A DNA stretch of 40,976 nt from an uncultured Oscillospiraceae bacterium (GTDB lineage Bacteria; Bacillota; Clostridia; Oscillospirales; Oscillospiraceae). Position numbers and translations under genes: made by a program. The notes under the pieces are model-generated. The model had not been told where the DNA came from. It saw nothing but the letters and a program-made list of their open reading frames with translations, and ran no database searches. The stretch covers positions 1 through 40,976 of the forward strand of contig CANRFC010000025.1 in NCBI GenBank assembly GCA_947629795.1. Direction: 5' to 3'. This document shows, in pieces, positions 8,553 to 16,285 of the stretch; the first letter of the stretch is position 1; the number at the start of each line of letters is the position of its first letter.

Positions 8553-9494
8553 TCAGCAGATCCCTCCCATCTCCATAGTCAGCGCCTGATCCGCCGCCCG
8601 CTGGAGCTCTCTGACGGCCTTCAACTCCTCGTTCCAGTCCTTACGGTCGGGGAAGCAGGTGGTGACAGCGCCGTATCCCCTCTCGGCCAGGACGCCGGTG
8701 ATCCGCTGGGCCGCGTTCCTCCCAGCCTGGTCGTTGTCCAGGCCCAGCTTGACTGTTCTGAGGCGGGGGTATTGCTTCAGCATCCACAGGATGGGTTTCT
8801 CACTTAGGCCGCAGAGGGCCACATAGCTGGAGTCCTCCCAGTCCTCCGGGTGGAGGGAGAGGTAGGAGAGCAAATCGATAGGCGCCTCGAAGGCGTAGAG
8901 AGTATCGTTCTGGCCCAGCCAATGGAAGCTGTACTGTAGCTTACTCCCCGTCTCGTTGATGCGGAAGGTCTTGCCGACGCTTTGGGTGCTCCTGCTGTGG
9001 GCATGGCGGGGCGTTCCATCCCAGTCCAGGCCCACAAACACGGCGTTGTGGTGGAGCGCGTCCTCAAAGATCAACGCTTTCTTGGCGAAGGCGGAGATGA
9101 CCTTGGGATCGATTCCCCGAGACTTGGTGAGATAGGCAAACACCCGGCGCATATCCCCATTGGCTGTGGGAAGGGCGAAGGGCCTTTCCGGCTCCGGCGC
9201 GGAAAGCTTGACGGTAGAGAGGGGAGTGGAGATGCCGCATCCGTCCAGCAGGAACTGCATGGCCTCTGGGTAGTTCATGCCATAGTAGGTTCGGACAAAC
9301 TCCACCGGCCCGCCGCCCCGCTGTGTGGCGTGGTCATACCACTTGTTCCCTCGGATGGTGATGGAGTGGTCGGACGCCATCCGCAGCTCCGGCCCGGAGC
9401 GGAGGAGGCGCTCTCCCCGGCAACGGAGGAACTCAGCCAGGTCAACGCTGTTGGCGGCATGCTTTTGCTCGTCTGTGAATGGGATGTAAGACAT
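8553..9494 (-). CDS. DUF3991/Toprim domain primase-like protein
   Basis: A 313-aa protein of the DUF3991-Toprim type common on Tn1549-like ICEs. The N-terminus (IPFTDEQKHAANSVDLAEFL to YDHATQRGGGPVEFV) resembles a CHC2 primase zinc-finger domain that has lost its cysteines. The Toprim part has a Glu strand, LYAFEAPIDLLSYLSL, and the acidic motif GLDNDQAGRNAA. Such proteins are thought to prime or process single-stranded DNA after transfer. ATG 9494 has GAGGTG 6 nt upstream; the GTG at 9503 lies inside that site. Its tail TMEMGGIC carries a GGGAGGG ribosome binding site followed by ATGAAC, like the junction in front of traG, although traG is now 2 kb away. Confidence 0.85.
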   Translation of the reverse strand: MSYIPFTDEQKHAANSVDLAEFLRCRGERLLRSGPELRMASDHSITIRGNKWYDHATQRGGGPVEFVRTYYGMNYPEAMQFLLDGCGISTPLSTVKLSAPEPERPFALPTANGDMRRVFAYLTKSRGIDPKVISAFAKKALIFEDALHHNAVFVGLDWDGTPRHAHSRSTQSVGKTFRINETGSKLQYSFHWLGQNDTLYAFEAPIDLLSYLSLHPEDWEDSSYVALCGLSEKPILWMLKQYPRLRTVKLGLDNDQAGRNAAQRITGVLAERGYGAVTTCFPDRKDWNEELKAVRELQRAADQALTMEMGGIC

Positions 9495-9510
9495 TCGTTT
9501 CACCTCACCG

Positions 9511-9539
9511 TTGCATTTTTACTTGATATCGGTTATACT
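9511..9539 (+). promoter_or_regulatory. Promoter of the MNT/HEPN operon
   Basis: TTGCAT at 9511-9516 and TATACT at 9534-9539 are 17 nt apart, almost identical in layout to the zeta-module promoter at 7262-7290. The start codon of the MNT gene is 34 nt past the -10 box, with GGAGG at 9561-9565. Confidence 0.7.
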
Positions 9540-9572
9540 GGAAACAGATACAGGGTGGGAGGAGGTCTTGCT

Positions 9573-9875
9573 ATGCCGCCCGCGGTCTATACTGTTTCAC
9601 AGCTGCAGGATGTTCTTGCGCCGGTCTTTAAGCGTAACGGCGTTAAGAAGGCTATCCTTTTTGGCTCTTATGGGAAAGGCAACGCTACTGAGAAAAGTGA
9701 CATAGACCTGCTGGTAGACAGCGGCTTGAAAGGACTTCGTTTCGTTGGATTTCAGGATGAGATCCAGCGGGCCTTGGGCAAGGACGTGGACTTGTTTGAT
9801 GTGTCTCACATCGAGCCAGACTCCTTGATCGATCGGGAGATCCAAGCCACAGGGGTGATGGTCTATGAGAAATGA
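9573..9875 (+). CDS. mntA: MNT-type nucleotidyltransferase antitoxin
   Basis: A 100-aa minimal nucleotidyltransferase. The catalytic signature is GSYGKGNATEKSDIDLLVD (residues 31-49), i.e. GS-x10-D-x-D with Asp43 and Asp45 binding metal. In MntA/HepT systems the MNT protein transfers AMP from ATP to a tyrosine of the HEPN toxin and silences it. ATG 9573 has GGAGG 7 nt upstream; a much longer frame from 8982 reads antisense to the Toprim gene and is rejected. The gene overlaps the HEPN gene by 11 nt, so the two are co-translated. Confidence 0.92.
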   Translation: MPPAVYTVSQLQDVLAPVFKRNGVKKAILFGSYGKGNATEKSDIDLLVDSGLKGLRFVGFQDEIQRALGKDVDLFDVSHIEPDSLIDREIQATGVMVYEK

Positions 9876-10185
9876 GGTCATCGTCCAGAAACTCCAAGGC
9901 TACACGGAGAAAATCCTTGTCTACTGTGAGAGCGTGACCTATGAGGAGTTCTGCCGCGACACGAAACTCGTGGAGGCATGTGTTTTCAATCTCAGCCAGA
10001 TGGGGGAGTTGGCCAATCGGATCGATACCGCCTATGCGGAGAACCATCCGGCGATCCCTTGGCGGTTGCTTTATGGACTGCGAAATCGCATTGTTCACGA
10101 CTACGAGGGCGTTAACCTTCGGTTGATTTGGGAGATTATTCGTGATGACCTGCCTGAACTCAAAGTCGAGTTGAACAAACTATAA
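9865..10185 (+). CDS. hepT: HEPN domain toxin (HepT/DUF86)
   Basis: A 106-aa all-helical HEPN protein. The active-site motif RNRIVHDY (residues 73-80) is an exact RX4HXY: Arg73 and His78 form the RNase site and Tyr80 is the residue AMPylated by the MNT partner in characterised HepT/MntA pairs. HEPN toxins cleave RNA, in some cases tRNA, as dimers. The gene order here (MNT first, HEPN second) and the 11-nt overlap are typical of this type VII toxin-antitoxin arrangement. It is followed by a strong hairpin at 10200-10233. It probably stabilises the ICE or acts in defence. Confidence 0.92.
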   Translation: MRNEVIVQKLQGYTEKILVYCESVTYEEFCRDTKLVEACVFNLSQMGELANRIDTAYAENHPAIPWRLLYGLRNRIVHDYEGVNLRLIWEIIRDDLPELKVELNKL

Positions 10186-10199
10186 CCCCCGACCTTTTG

Positions 10200-10240
10200 A
10201 ATGGCGTCCGTGCCGCAGAGCATGGACGCCATTACATTTT
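10200..10240 (+). terminator. Intrinsic terminator of the MNT/HEPN operon
   Basis: AATGGCGTCC and GGACGCCATT form a perfect 10-bp stem with a 14-nt loop, followed by ACATTTTCTG. It lies 15 nt past the HEPN stop, and its right arm covers the stop codon of the convergent relaxase gene. Confidence 0.75.
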
Positions 10241-12211
10241 CTGTTCGTTATCCTCTATCCGCAGACCCCGCGCCGCTTTCAGCTCCATGAGCTGCCGGCG
10301 GCGTTTTCGATCCATGCGGAGGTGCGTCATCGTCAGCGGCGGCCTCTTGTCCTCGAAGATCCCGCTCATATGATGGAGCAGACGGATCACCGACGCAGCG
10401 GCGGTGGGGTTCCGCCGATGGAGGAAGTAGTCGAAGCGGTCAACGAAGAATTGCGCATACTCGTTTCCCTGCTGGGCAGAGGCGGTCAGCCACTTCCACG
10501 CCAGCTCACTGTCTCTGGGGATGACCTCCCCCATGAGGTACAGCTTTCCCAGGGCGTATTGGGCGTACTGGTTCCCCTTCGATGCCGAGACGGTCAAGTA
10601 TCGGACTGCCCGCTCCACATCCTTTTCCAGACCATCGCCGGTCAGGTACAGTTTCCCCAGTCGGTAGTCAGCGTACTGATTTCCCTGGGCAGAGGCTTTC
10701 TCATACCACTCCACCGCCTCGCTGATTCGGCCCTGTCCCTGGAGGAGTTTGCCGAGGGCGTATTGGGAGTAGTCATTCCCTGTCTCCGCGGAACGGCGGA
10801 ACCAGAATTCCGCCTTGGCCATGTCCATCTCTCCATACAGGAGGCCATCCTGCCAGACCTTACCAAGCTGGTGGGCGGCCACGGAGAAGCCCTGTTCCCA
10901 TAGCCGCTCCAAAGTCCGGATGGCAAGTCGTTTCCCCTCCGTAGGCACGTTCTCATCCATGAGCATAGCCTTGGCCTCCTGGTACTCCACCGCCTGTTGA
11001 TACAAGGTTCGATGGCTTGCCCCACTCGTCGCCTTTTCCTCTGCCTCTGGTTCACCATCCATCTGCTGTTCCTCCGGCTCGTCCTCCATGCCCTCGTCCT
11101 CGATGATGATGGAGTCCAGGTTCAGGCGGAGCGCCTCCTGGATGACCATGTTTTTGATGACCTTGAACTCCTTCTGTTGGGACAAAGGCAGACGCTCTCT
11201 GAGCTTGTCTTTGTAGTAGCTTTCTAACTGATCCCGTAATGTGTTCCATTCCTCATAGCATCGGGACACCTCCGGGATGGTGGCGAGGCCGTCCACGATG
11301 GAGTCGATCTTGTCCTTGACGGGCCGTTTCAGATAACCGTAGACCTTCTTGCCGGTAGTCCTTTTGAGCATGGTGGAGAGCTCGACCAGCTTTTGCTCCA
11401 GCGCAGGACTGTCCGGCGTGACACGGCTCAGCGCCGTGGTCAGATCCTTCAGGGCGGAGCGGCTCTCCCGCGTGAGTTCTCTGTACGAGATATCCTTATG
11501 CGCGTAAAGGTTGTACAGATCTTCTTTGAAGATATCATTGGTAAGCGCGGAGCGGATGGCCTTGATACCCGATTTGGTGAGATACCCCTGCCTGGGATCA
11601 TCCGGCCACAGCATCATGTGTAGGTGTGGATGGTGACCCTCATCGTGGAAGGCTGCGTACCAATGGAGAGTTCCCTGCGGAATTTTCATCGCCTGCGCAA
11701 TCTCATTGACGTGGGAGAGAATCAGACCCCGCCACGCATCCGCACTATCATAGTCCAGGCGAGCGGCATCCTCCCGCCGCAGGGAAAGGATCATCGTCCA
11801 CACATTTCCCGTGTGGGACTCCATCTCCTTCAGGGCGGCGTCCAGAGAGACATTCATGTCCGAACTGAACAGGCCATGCTCGCCGTGCCGTTCCACCCTG
11901 GGGCGGGTGGCGATGTACTTCATATAGCCGTCCCGCTCCAGAGAGATGTGCGCGTTGGCATCCAGCGTGGCGGCGATGAACTGAGACGCCGCGCCAAAGG
12001 TAGGCGCCTTCTGATAGTCTCGGTACTCATAGGACGCTTTGCTGTCCGGGAAGTCGTGGAGCAGCTCGGCGATGAGTTTCCGTTGCGCTGTTGTTGCCTG
12101 ACCGTTCCCCTTGAGGATCTCGACCCGCTCACGGGTGGCGATGTACTTCAGGTAGCCGGCAGCGGCGCCGCCAGATTTGATATAGCCGCTTTTGATGATG
12201 AGCCTGACCAT
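10232..12211 (-). CDS. MobP-type relaxase with C-terminal Sel1-like repeats
   Basis: A 659-aa relaxase that nicks oriT and pilots the strand into the recipient. The metal-binding three-histidine motif is in HWYAAFHDEGHHPHLHMML (residues 183-201). The N-terminus MVRLIIKSGYIKSGG is typical of the MobP3/MobL group of clostridial ICEs. The segment GYLKYIATRERVE (about 19-31) recurs as GYMKYIATRPRVE (about 95-107), an internal duplication. After a long helical linker, residues 430-590 hold four or five Sel1-like repeats (A-x-YALGKLYL, A-x-W), suited to protein contacts. ATG 12211 lies 6 nt after the upstream stop with a weak AAGGA, suggesting coupling to the 133-aa protein. Confidence 0.93.
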   Translation of the reverse strand: MVRLIIKSGYIKSGGAAAGYLKYIATRERVEILKGNGQATTAQRKLIAELLHDFPDSKASYEYRDYQKAPTFGAASQFIAATLDANAHISLERDGYMKYIATRPRVERHGEHGLFSSDMNVSLDAALKEMESHTGNVWTMILSLRREDAARLDYDSADAWRGLILSHVNEIAQAMKIPQGTLHWYAAFHDEGHHPHLHMMLWPDDPRQGYLTKSGIKAIRSALTNDIFKEDLYNLYAHKDISYRELTRESRSALKDLTTALSRVTPDSPALEQKLVELSTMLKRTTGKKVYGYLKRPVKDKIDSIVDGLATIPEVSRCYEEWNTLRDQLESYYKDKLRERLPLSQQKEFKVIKNMVIQEALRLNLDSIIIEDEGMEDEPEEQQMDGEPEAEEKATSGASHRTLYQQAVEYQEAKAMLMDENVPTEGKRLAIRTLERLWEQGFSVAAHQLGKVWQDGLLYGEMDMAKAEFWFRRSAETGNDYSQYALGKLLQGQGRISEAVEWYEKASAQGNQYADYRLGKLYLTGDGLEKDVERAVRYLTVSASKGNQYAQYALGKLYLMGEVIPRDSELAWKWLTASAQQGNEYAQFFVDRFDYFLHRRNPTAAASVIRLLHHMSGIFEDKRPPLTMTHLRMDRKRRRQLMELKAARGLRIEDNEQKM

Positions 12212-12217
12212 GCGCTA

Positions 12218-12619
12218 TCACAGATCCTTCTGGAACTTCAGCGCGTCCTCAAAGTCGATCTTGCCGTTGGTGCGTTTCACATCCTGGACGCACTTGCCCT
12301 GGAGCTCCCGGAGCGTTCCCATGCTGATGTCCGACTCGTAGGCGAGAATGTTGTGGGTGACGGCTTCCCCCACAGAGAGCTTGAACAGATGACTTGCGAT
12401 CCGATCCCCCAGAGAGCGGAGCTTGCCCTCCAGCACATCCGAGAGGACGCGAGGCAGATATGCCTCTGTGTGAGCAGTATTGAGATAGCCAGTGTAGAAC
12501 AGGATGGCTTTTTCAATGTACTCGCTCTGTGTTTTGCAGTTGTCCGCTTTGTAATTGTGTTTCACCAGATCCAATACATTTGTTCCCACCCATAGAGCGA
12601 ACCGCTTTTTCTCTGTCAT
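12218..12619 (-). CDS. Probable relaxosome accessory protein
   Basis: A 133-aa protein encoded just before the relaxase and just after the probable oriT. ATG 12619 follows GGAGG; the frame to 12793 would read into oriT and is not used. The N-terminal half (FALWVGTNVLDLVKHNYKAD, then SEYIEKAILFYTGYL) looks like a strand-helix-helix, ribbon-helix-helix-type DNA-binding fold. The C-terminal half is helical. By position it corresponds to MobC-like proteins that bind oriT and assist nicking. The DNA-binding role is inference from fold pattern and location; no catalytic motif is present. Confidence 0.65.
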   Translation of the reverse strand: MTEKKRFALWVGTNVLDLVKHNYKADNCKTQSEYIEKAILFYTGYLNTAHTEAYLPRVLSDVLEGKLRSLGDRIASHLFKLSVGEAVTHNILAYESDISMGTLRELQGKCVQDVKRTNGKIDFEDALKFQKDL

Positions 12620-12940
12620 GATCCGACCTCCTTCCTGATGGTTCTGACACACGGGAAACCCTTGGAAATTGGGCGTTTCAGGGACTTGCGACACAGAACG
12701 CCTCAAAATCAGGCTCTCGTGACGCACTTTTGAAAGCCCGGAACCGCCCGCACTGCGGGCGGTTGTGAGCGAGAGGGGGCGCCCGCGACCCACTCTCTTT
12801 CTCCAGCTTTGTTTTCGACCCTCCCAAAACCGCCGAAACGGGGGAGAAATCCCGCCCTGGGGTAGTTACTCTCCCAGGACGGGAACCGGGGCGCAAACCG
12901 GCTGCAACGGCGTAACAACGGCCTTACTGTGTCGGTTTGC
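12620..12940. other. oriT: Probable origin of transfer (oriT)
   Basis: A 321-nt gene-free stretch upstream of the relaxosome protein and relaxase, the usual place of oriT. It holds three inverted repeats: GGCGTT/AACGCC (12672-12702), a perfect 10-bp stem AACCGCCCGC, ACT, GCGGGCGGTT (12742-12764), and TCCCGCCCTGGGG, TAGTTACT, CTCCCAGGACGGGA (12850-12884) with two mismatches. None has a T-tract, so they are not terminators. The last repeat with its AT-rich loop is the best candidate for the relaxase-bound arm and nic region. No nic consensus could be matched with certainty. Confidence 0.55.
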
Positions 12941-13990
12941 TCACATGGTCTGCTCCATGACAGGTTCTTGGCATCCGCGACCCGGAGATGCTAGGCCGCT
13001 CATTTCCTCCGTCATGTACTGCTCGCCGGCCTGCTCCAGAGAGACCCCCAACTGCTCCATACAGTAGTTGTCCATCCGGGAGCGCAGCATCTCCTGTTCC
13101 TCCGATGTGAGGCGGTACAGGCAGTCCAGCTCGGAGCCATCGCCGCGCACCAGGCAGATCTGCAGCGTGTCGAGGACTTTCCCGCTTTTGAAATCGTAGT
13201 CGGCATAGACGTTCAGGTAGTCATCGTTCTCTGTGGTCGCCACATGTGTGCCGAACACCTTGTCTGGGTCAAAGGTGACCGGGATGTAGAAGTTGAGCAA
13301 GTGACCGATCTCGCTGATTTCATCCTGAAAGATCAGCGCGTCAACAGGGATCCGGTGTTCTCCCTGGATAAAAACAGGCTGATAGGTATCCGTCAGTTCT
13401 TTGCCCGCCAACCGGTTCTGAAATACCTCGCCTCTTTTCCGCCACTGCCCTTGGGCCTTCGTCGCGAAGTAGACGGCGGCGCTCACATCCTTGACACGGA
13501 AACAGTGCCAGCCGTCCTTTGGGTTCAGAGTGGATGCTCTCCCGCTGTCCAGGTCGATATCAAAAACACCAGTCACCCGCGGAGAACCGCTGACCATCTC
13601 AGCGGTGTATCGCTCGAACTGCTCCAGAGGCATAGGCGCTGCCTTTGGTATGAGTTGGGAGACATCCGGCGTATCCCTCCGCAGGTATTGGCGCAGCCGT
13701 ATGCCCAACCCAAGGAAGTCTTCCCCATGATCAGAACGGCAGTAATGGGTTTGTCCATCCTTGGTGACGCGGAACACAGCAAAACGGCGATTGGCATCCA
13801 GCTCATGTGCCCGCTGCTGTTCCTCCCGCCGGATGTCGGCCTCAATGGGCAGCCGAACTTCCGGGGGGAGCTGCTGGATGAGTGCATCCACCCGCTCCTG
13901 AAGGATAACTTCCATCTTGCGTCCGGTGGCGGACTCCAGAGCATTGCACCAACGCTCATCCAGGTAGACGGTGATGTCACGACTGTTCAT
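12941..13990 (-). CDS. Conserved ICE protein of unknown function (DUF6329-like)
   Basis: A 349-aa soluble protein. ATG 13990 has GGAGGTCACC upstream; the frame to 14110 overlaps DUF6103 and is too long. The N-terminus (MNSRDITVYLDERWCNALES) suggests a small DNA- or partner-binding motif and is followed by a helical EADIRREEQQRAHELDANRR segment and then a beta-rich body with repeated FDIDLDSG-type strands. In related ICEs a protein of this type follows DUF6103, and I believe it is the DUF6329 family, but recognition is by context. It sits between the transfer genes and oriT and overlaps DUF6103 by 14 nt. The role is unknown. Confidence 0.6.
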   Translation of the reverse strand: MNSRDITVYLDERWCNALESATGRKMEVILQERVDALIQQLPPEVRLPIEADIRREEQQRAHELDANRRFAVFRVTKDGQTHYCRSDHGEDFLGLGIRLRQYLRRDTPDVSQLIPKAAPMPLEQFERYTAEMVSGSPRVTGVFDIDLDSGRASTLNPKDGWHCFRVKDVSAAVYFATKAQGQWRKRGEVFQNRLAGKELTDTYQPVFIQGEHRIPVDALIFQDEISEIGHLLNFYIPVTFDPDKVFGTHVATTENDDYLNVYADYDFKSGKVLDTLQICLVRGDGSELDCLYRLTSEEQEMLRSRMDNYCMEQLGVSLEQAGEQYMTEEMSGLASPGRGCQEPVMEQTM

Positions 13991-14249
13991 GCCCGGTGAC
14001 CTCCTTCTCTGTGATCGTTTTCGGCCTGCTGGCCGGCCGGGGACGGGGAGGGGCGGAACCGCGCCGGGGCTTACCGCCGCTGGTGGCCTCCACAAATTTC
14101 CGCACCTCATCCGGCACGGCCTGCTCGTAGAGCTGCTGGAGGGATCCCTCCAGCTTTTTCTGGACGGTAGTGTTCTCGTCAGAAAGGAAGACAGCCATCG
14201 CGTCCAGTTTCTCCTTTTCGAAGGAGAGGGTAATCGTTACTTTTTCCAT
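13977..14249 (-). CDS. DUF6103 family protein
   Basis: A 90-aa protein. Residues 1-45 (KVTITLSFEKEKLDAMAVFL, then a helix ending LQQLYEQAVPDEVR) match what I know of DUF6103, a short ICE family with a ribbon-helix-like start. The C-terminal 35 residues are basic and Pro/Arg-rich (GKPRRGSAPPRPRPASRPK) and probably disordered, possibly nucleic-acid binding. The stop lies inside the next gene (14-nt overlap), so the two are translated together. Its job on these elements is not known; position next to oriT suggests a part in the relaxosome or its control. Confidence 0.7.
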   Translation of the reverse strand: MEKVTITLSFEKEKLDAMAVFLSDENTTVQKKLEGSLQQLYEQAVPDEVRKFVEATSGGKPRRGSAPPRPRPASRPKTITEKEVTGHEQS

Positions 14250-14265
14250 CGTGTTGACCTCACTT

Positions 14266-15081
14266 TCACATCGTCATGTTCATTTCCATCTTCGGCTCCG
14301 GGCGCACCACTAGCTGGTGACCGAAGTCCAGGTTTCTCACAGCCGTCTGAGTTACAAACCGATCTCCCGCCTCCTGAATGATTGACAGATCGAACTCGCT
14401 GGCATCCCGCAGAAACCGCCCTCCGCACCCCGCGTAGGTTACGCAGAGGGCGGGCCAGAACCTCCGCTCCGGGTGTTGGGCGCAAAACCGCCGGTAGAAC
14501 TCGGTGTCCCTGACGGCCTGGGGCGTGACCACGCTGCCGGATACAAAGCCACTTTCGCAGGGGCCTGTCTCCGGCCCCAGAAGGACTCGAGTGAAGCGGA
14601 TGGGCTGTCTGGCGGTGACTTGGACGAGGGCGCTGGCCACTTTTTCCCTCGCTCCGCTCAGCCCCTCGTCCCGGCCACCCCACAGCCGATCCAGGAACAT
14701 ATCAGTGAGAAGTTCCCGCACATCCAGCAGTTGGCGCCGGTGATCCCCATCGGCGCCAGCCAGTGCGGAGACATACCCATGTAGGGCACGCAGGGTCGCC
14801 TGCTGGGTCGTGGCATCAGCGAGTTCGGCATAGCTATGCCGGGCCACCCCCTCCAGCCGGCGCGTCAGTTGAATTGTGACGCTCTCCGGATCCATACCCT
14901 GATACTTCGCGGCGCAGTAGAGGATGTGGGACATCCATTCTACCCTGGCCTCCTGCCAGGGCTTTTGGCCGATTGGCAGATGCCGTTCCTCATTGCTGTT
15001 TTGCCTCTCGATACCGTAGGCTGTAAAACCAATCAGCAGAGAGTCTACAGTACCTTCCGCAAGCTGTATTTCTTCTTTCAT
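14266..15081 (-). CDS. Hypothetical ICE protein
   Basis: A 271-aa protein with no family I recognise. ATG 15081 has GAGAGG 7 nt upstream, 10 nt after the NlpC/P60 gene stop. It is soluble, mostly helical in the first 170 residues (EWMSHILYCAAKYQGMDPES, ELADATTQQATLRALHGYVS) with no signal peptide or membrane segment. The C-terminal part is mixed and ends MEMNMTM, one of several Met-rich ICE protein tails in this window. Placement between the VirB1-like hydrolase and DUF6103 suggests a cytoplasmic accessory of transfer. Confidence 0.6.
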   Translation of the reverse strand: MKEEIQLAEGTVDSLLIGFTAYGIERQNSNEERHLPIGQKPWQEARVEWMSHILYCAAKYQGMDPESVTIQLTRRLEGVARHSYAELADATTQQATLRALHGYVSALAGADGDHRRQLLDVRELLTDMFLDRLWGGRDEGLSGAREKVASALVQVTARQPIRFTRVLLGPETGPCESGFVSGSVVTPQAVRDTEFYRRFCAQHPERRFWPALCVTYAGCGGRFLRDASEFDLSIIQEAGDRFVTQTAVRNLDFGHQLVVRPEPKMEMNMTM

Positions 15082-15091
15082 GCCGCACCTC

Positions 15092-16276
15092 TCAATCGTA
15101 GTTGATGTAGGGGATCTCCAACCACTCCTGCCAGCCCCGGCCCTCCAGCTGTGTCTTAACAACGCCGCGGCGGGTACTGCTGGCCTCGATCACTTCACCG
15201 CCGCCGATGTAGACGCCGATATGCCCCTCCATCCAGACGGCGAGGCCGGGCGTGTCCGGCATGGAGCCCATGCTCCCCTTAACCGCGGCGTTACGGCACA
15301 TGGAGTTGGCGCCGATATCCGGCATCCCGTTTGTCCCGTACTTGATGTCAAGGGAGCCAGGATCCAACCAGCCGTAGCCTTTGATGAGCCCCACACAATC
15401 TGTAGTACGCCCATTCAACCATTTGGAGCGGATGATATCCTCATATTGGCCTACTCCATCAGGGTATTGAGCGATTTTATAATTCAGCTGGGATTCCGTG
15501 AGGATATTTCCGTAGGTTCCCCATACATAGCCCCAGCCGTTTTCCCATGCCTGGATCGCATAGGCGACCAGGTCGTGGGCGTTCTTGGTAGACGGATCGG
15601 TGAAGCCGGATATGTTGATGGCGGTACTGTACCCACTCCCACGAAGGAAGTCCCCGTCGTAGCTTTCTCCGCTCCGGCCAGATACCTGATAGTAAAGAGA
15701 CTGGGCGCCTGCCATGTCATCCTCCGTTACCTCCCGGCCCAGCAGGGCGGAGAGGTTGGCGTAGGAATCGGTGAGGGAGTTGGGAATGACCACGGTGTAT
15801 TCCTCTACTGTTTCGACCTCGTTACCCTCCTCATCCGTGGTGGTGACGGTACGGGTGCGGGTCGCCAGCGTGTAGAAGCAGTCTGTCACATCTTCCGCTG
15901 TTATGGAGGGGGCCTCCACACACAGGGCATAGTAGGCTGCTTTGATCTGGACGGGGTCGAGCTCGCCGGACTCCGCGTCCTGATTTAAGCCCGCCACCAG
16001 CGTGTCGATCTGGCCAAAGATCCCGCCTACCCGGTCGAACTCAGACTGAATCTCCGCGGGCGCGCCGGGTGTAAGGGAGCCGCCAAAAAAGAGAGCGTCG
16101 GCCATTGCCTGATTGTGCTGGGCGGCGCCGGAGCCGAGGGAGCAGAGGACAGCCACCAATAGAATGAGCGGTGACAGGATGGCGATGACTATGCCCCCAA
16201 TGACCTTCCGGGCCTTCGGGTCGTTGAGTGCGGCAATACCGGCTTTGGCAAGCGCCGCGATCATATTTGCGCTCAT
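15092..16276 (-). CDS. VirB1-like NlpC/P60 cell-wall hydrolase
   Basis: A 394-aa membrane-anchored peptidoglycan hydrolase that would open the wall for the conjugation channel. One membrane helix at about residues 26-47 (IGGIVIAILSPLILLVAVLC) is followed by a helical stalk and a C-terminal NlpC/P60 domain. The catalytic Cys is in RTTDCVGLIKGYGW and the His in GHIGVYIGGGEVIEAS. No separate lysozyme-like domain is evident. The gene begins 9 nt after the VirB4 stop and has an AAGGTG site. The VirB4-NlpC/P60 order is standard in Tn1549-like operons. Confidence 0.9.
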   Translation of the reverse strand: MSANMIAALAKAGIAALNDPKARKVIGGIVIAILSPLILLVAVLCSLGSGAAQHNQAMADALFFGGSLTPGAPAEIQSEFDRVGGIFGQIDTLVAGLNQDAESGELDPVQIKAAYYALCVEAPSITAEDVTDCFYTLATRTRTVTTTDEEGNEVETVEEYTVVIPNSLTDSYANLSALLGREVTEDDMAGAQSLYYQVSGRSGESYDGDFLRGSGYSTAINISGFTDPSTKNAHDLVAYAIQAWENGWGYVWGTYGNILTESQLNYKIAQYPDGVGQYEDIIRSKWLNGRTTDCVGLIKGYGWLDPGSLDIKYGTNGMPDIGANSMCRNAAVKGSMGSMPDTPGLAVWMEGHIGVYIGGGEVIEASSTRRGVVKTQLEGRGWQEWLEIPYINYD

Positions 16277-16285
16277 ACCGCTGCA

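Noticed and set aside
8982-9875. A 297-aa plus-strand protein ending in the MNT gene
   Set aside because: The first 197 residues are antisense to the Toprim gene. The real start is ATG 9573, with its own promoter and ribosome binding site.
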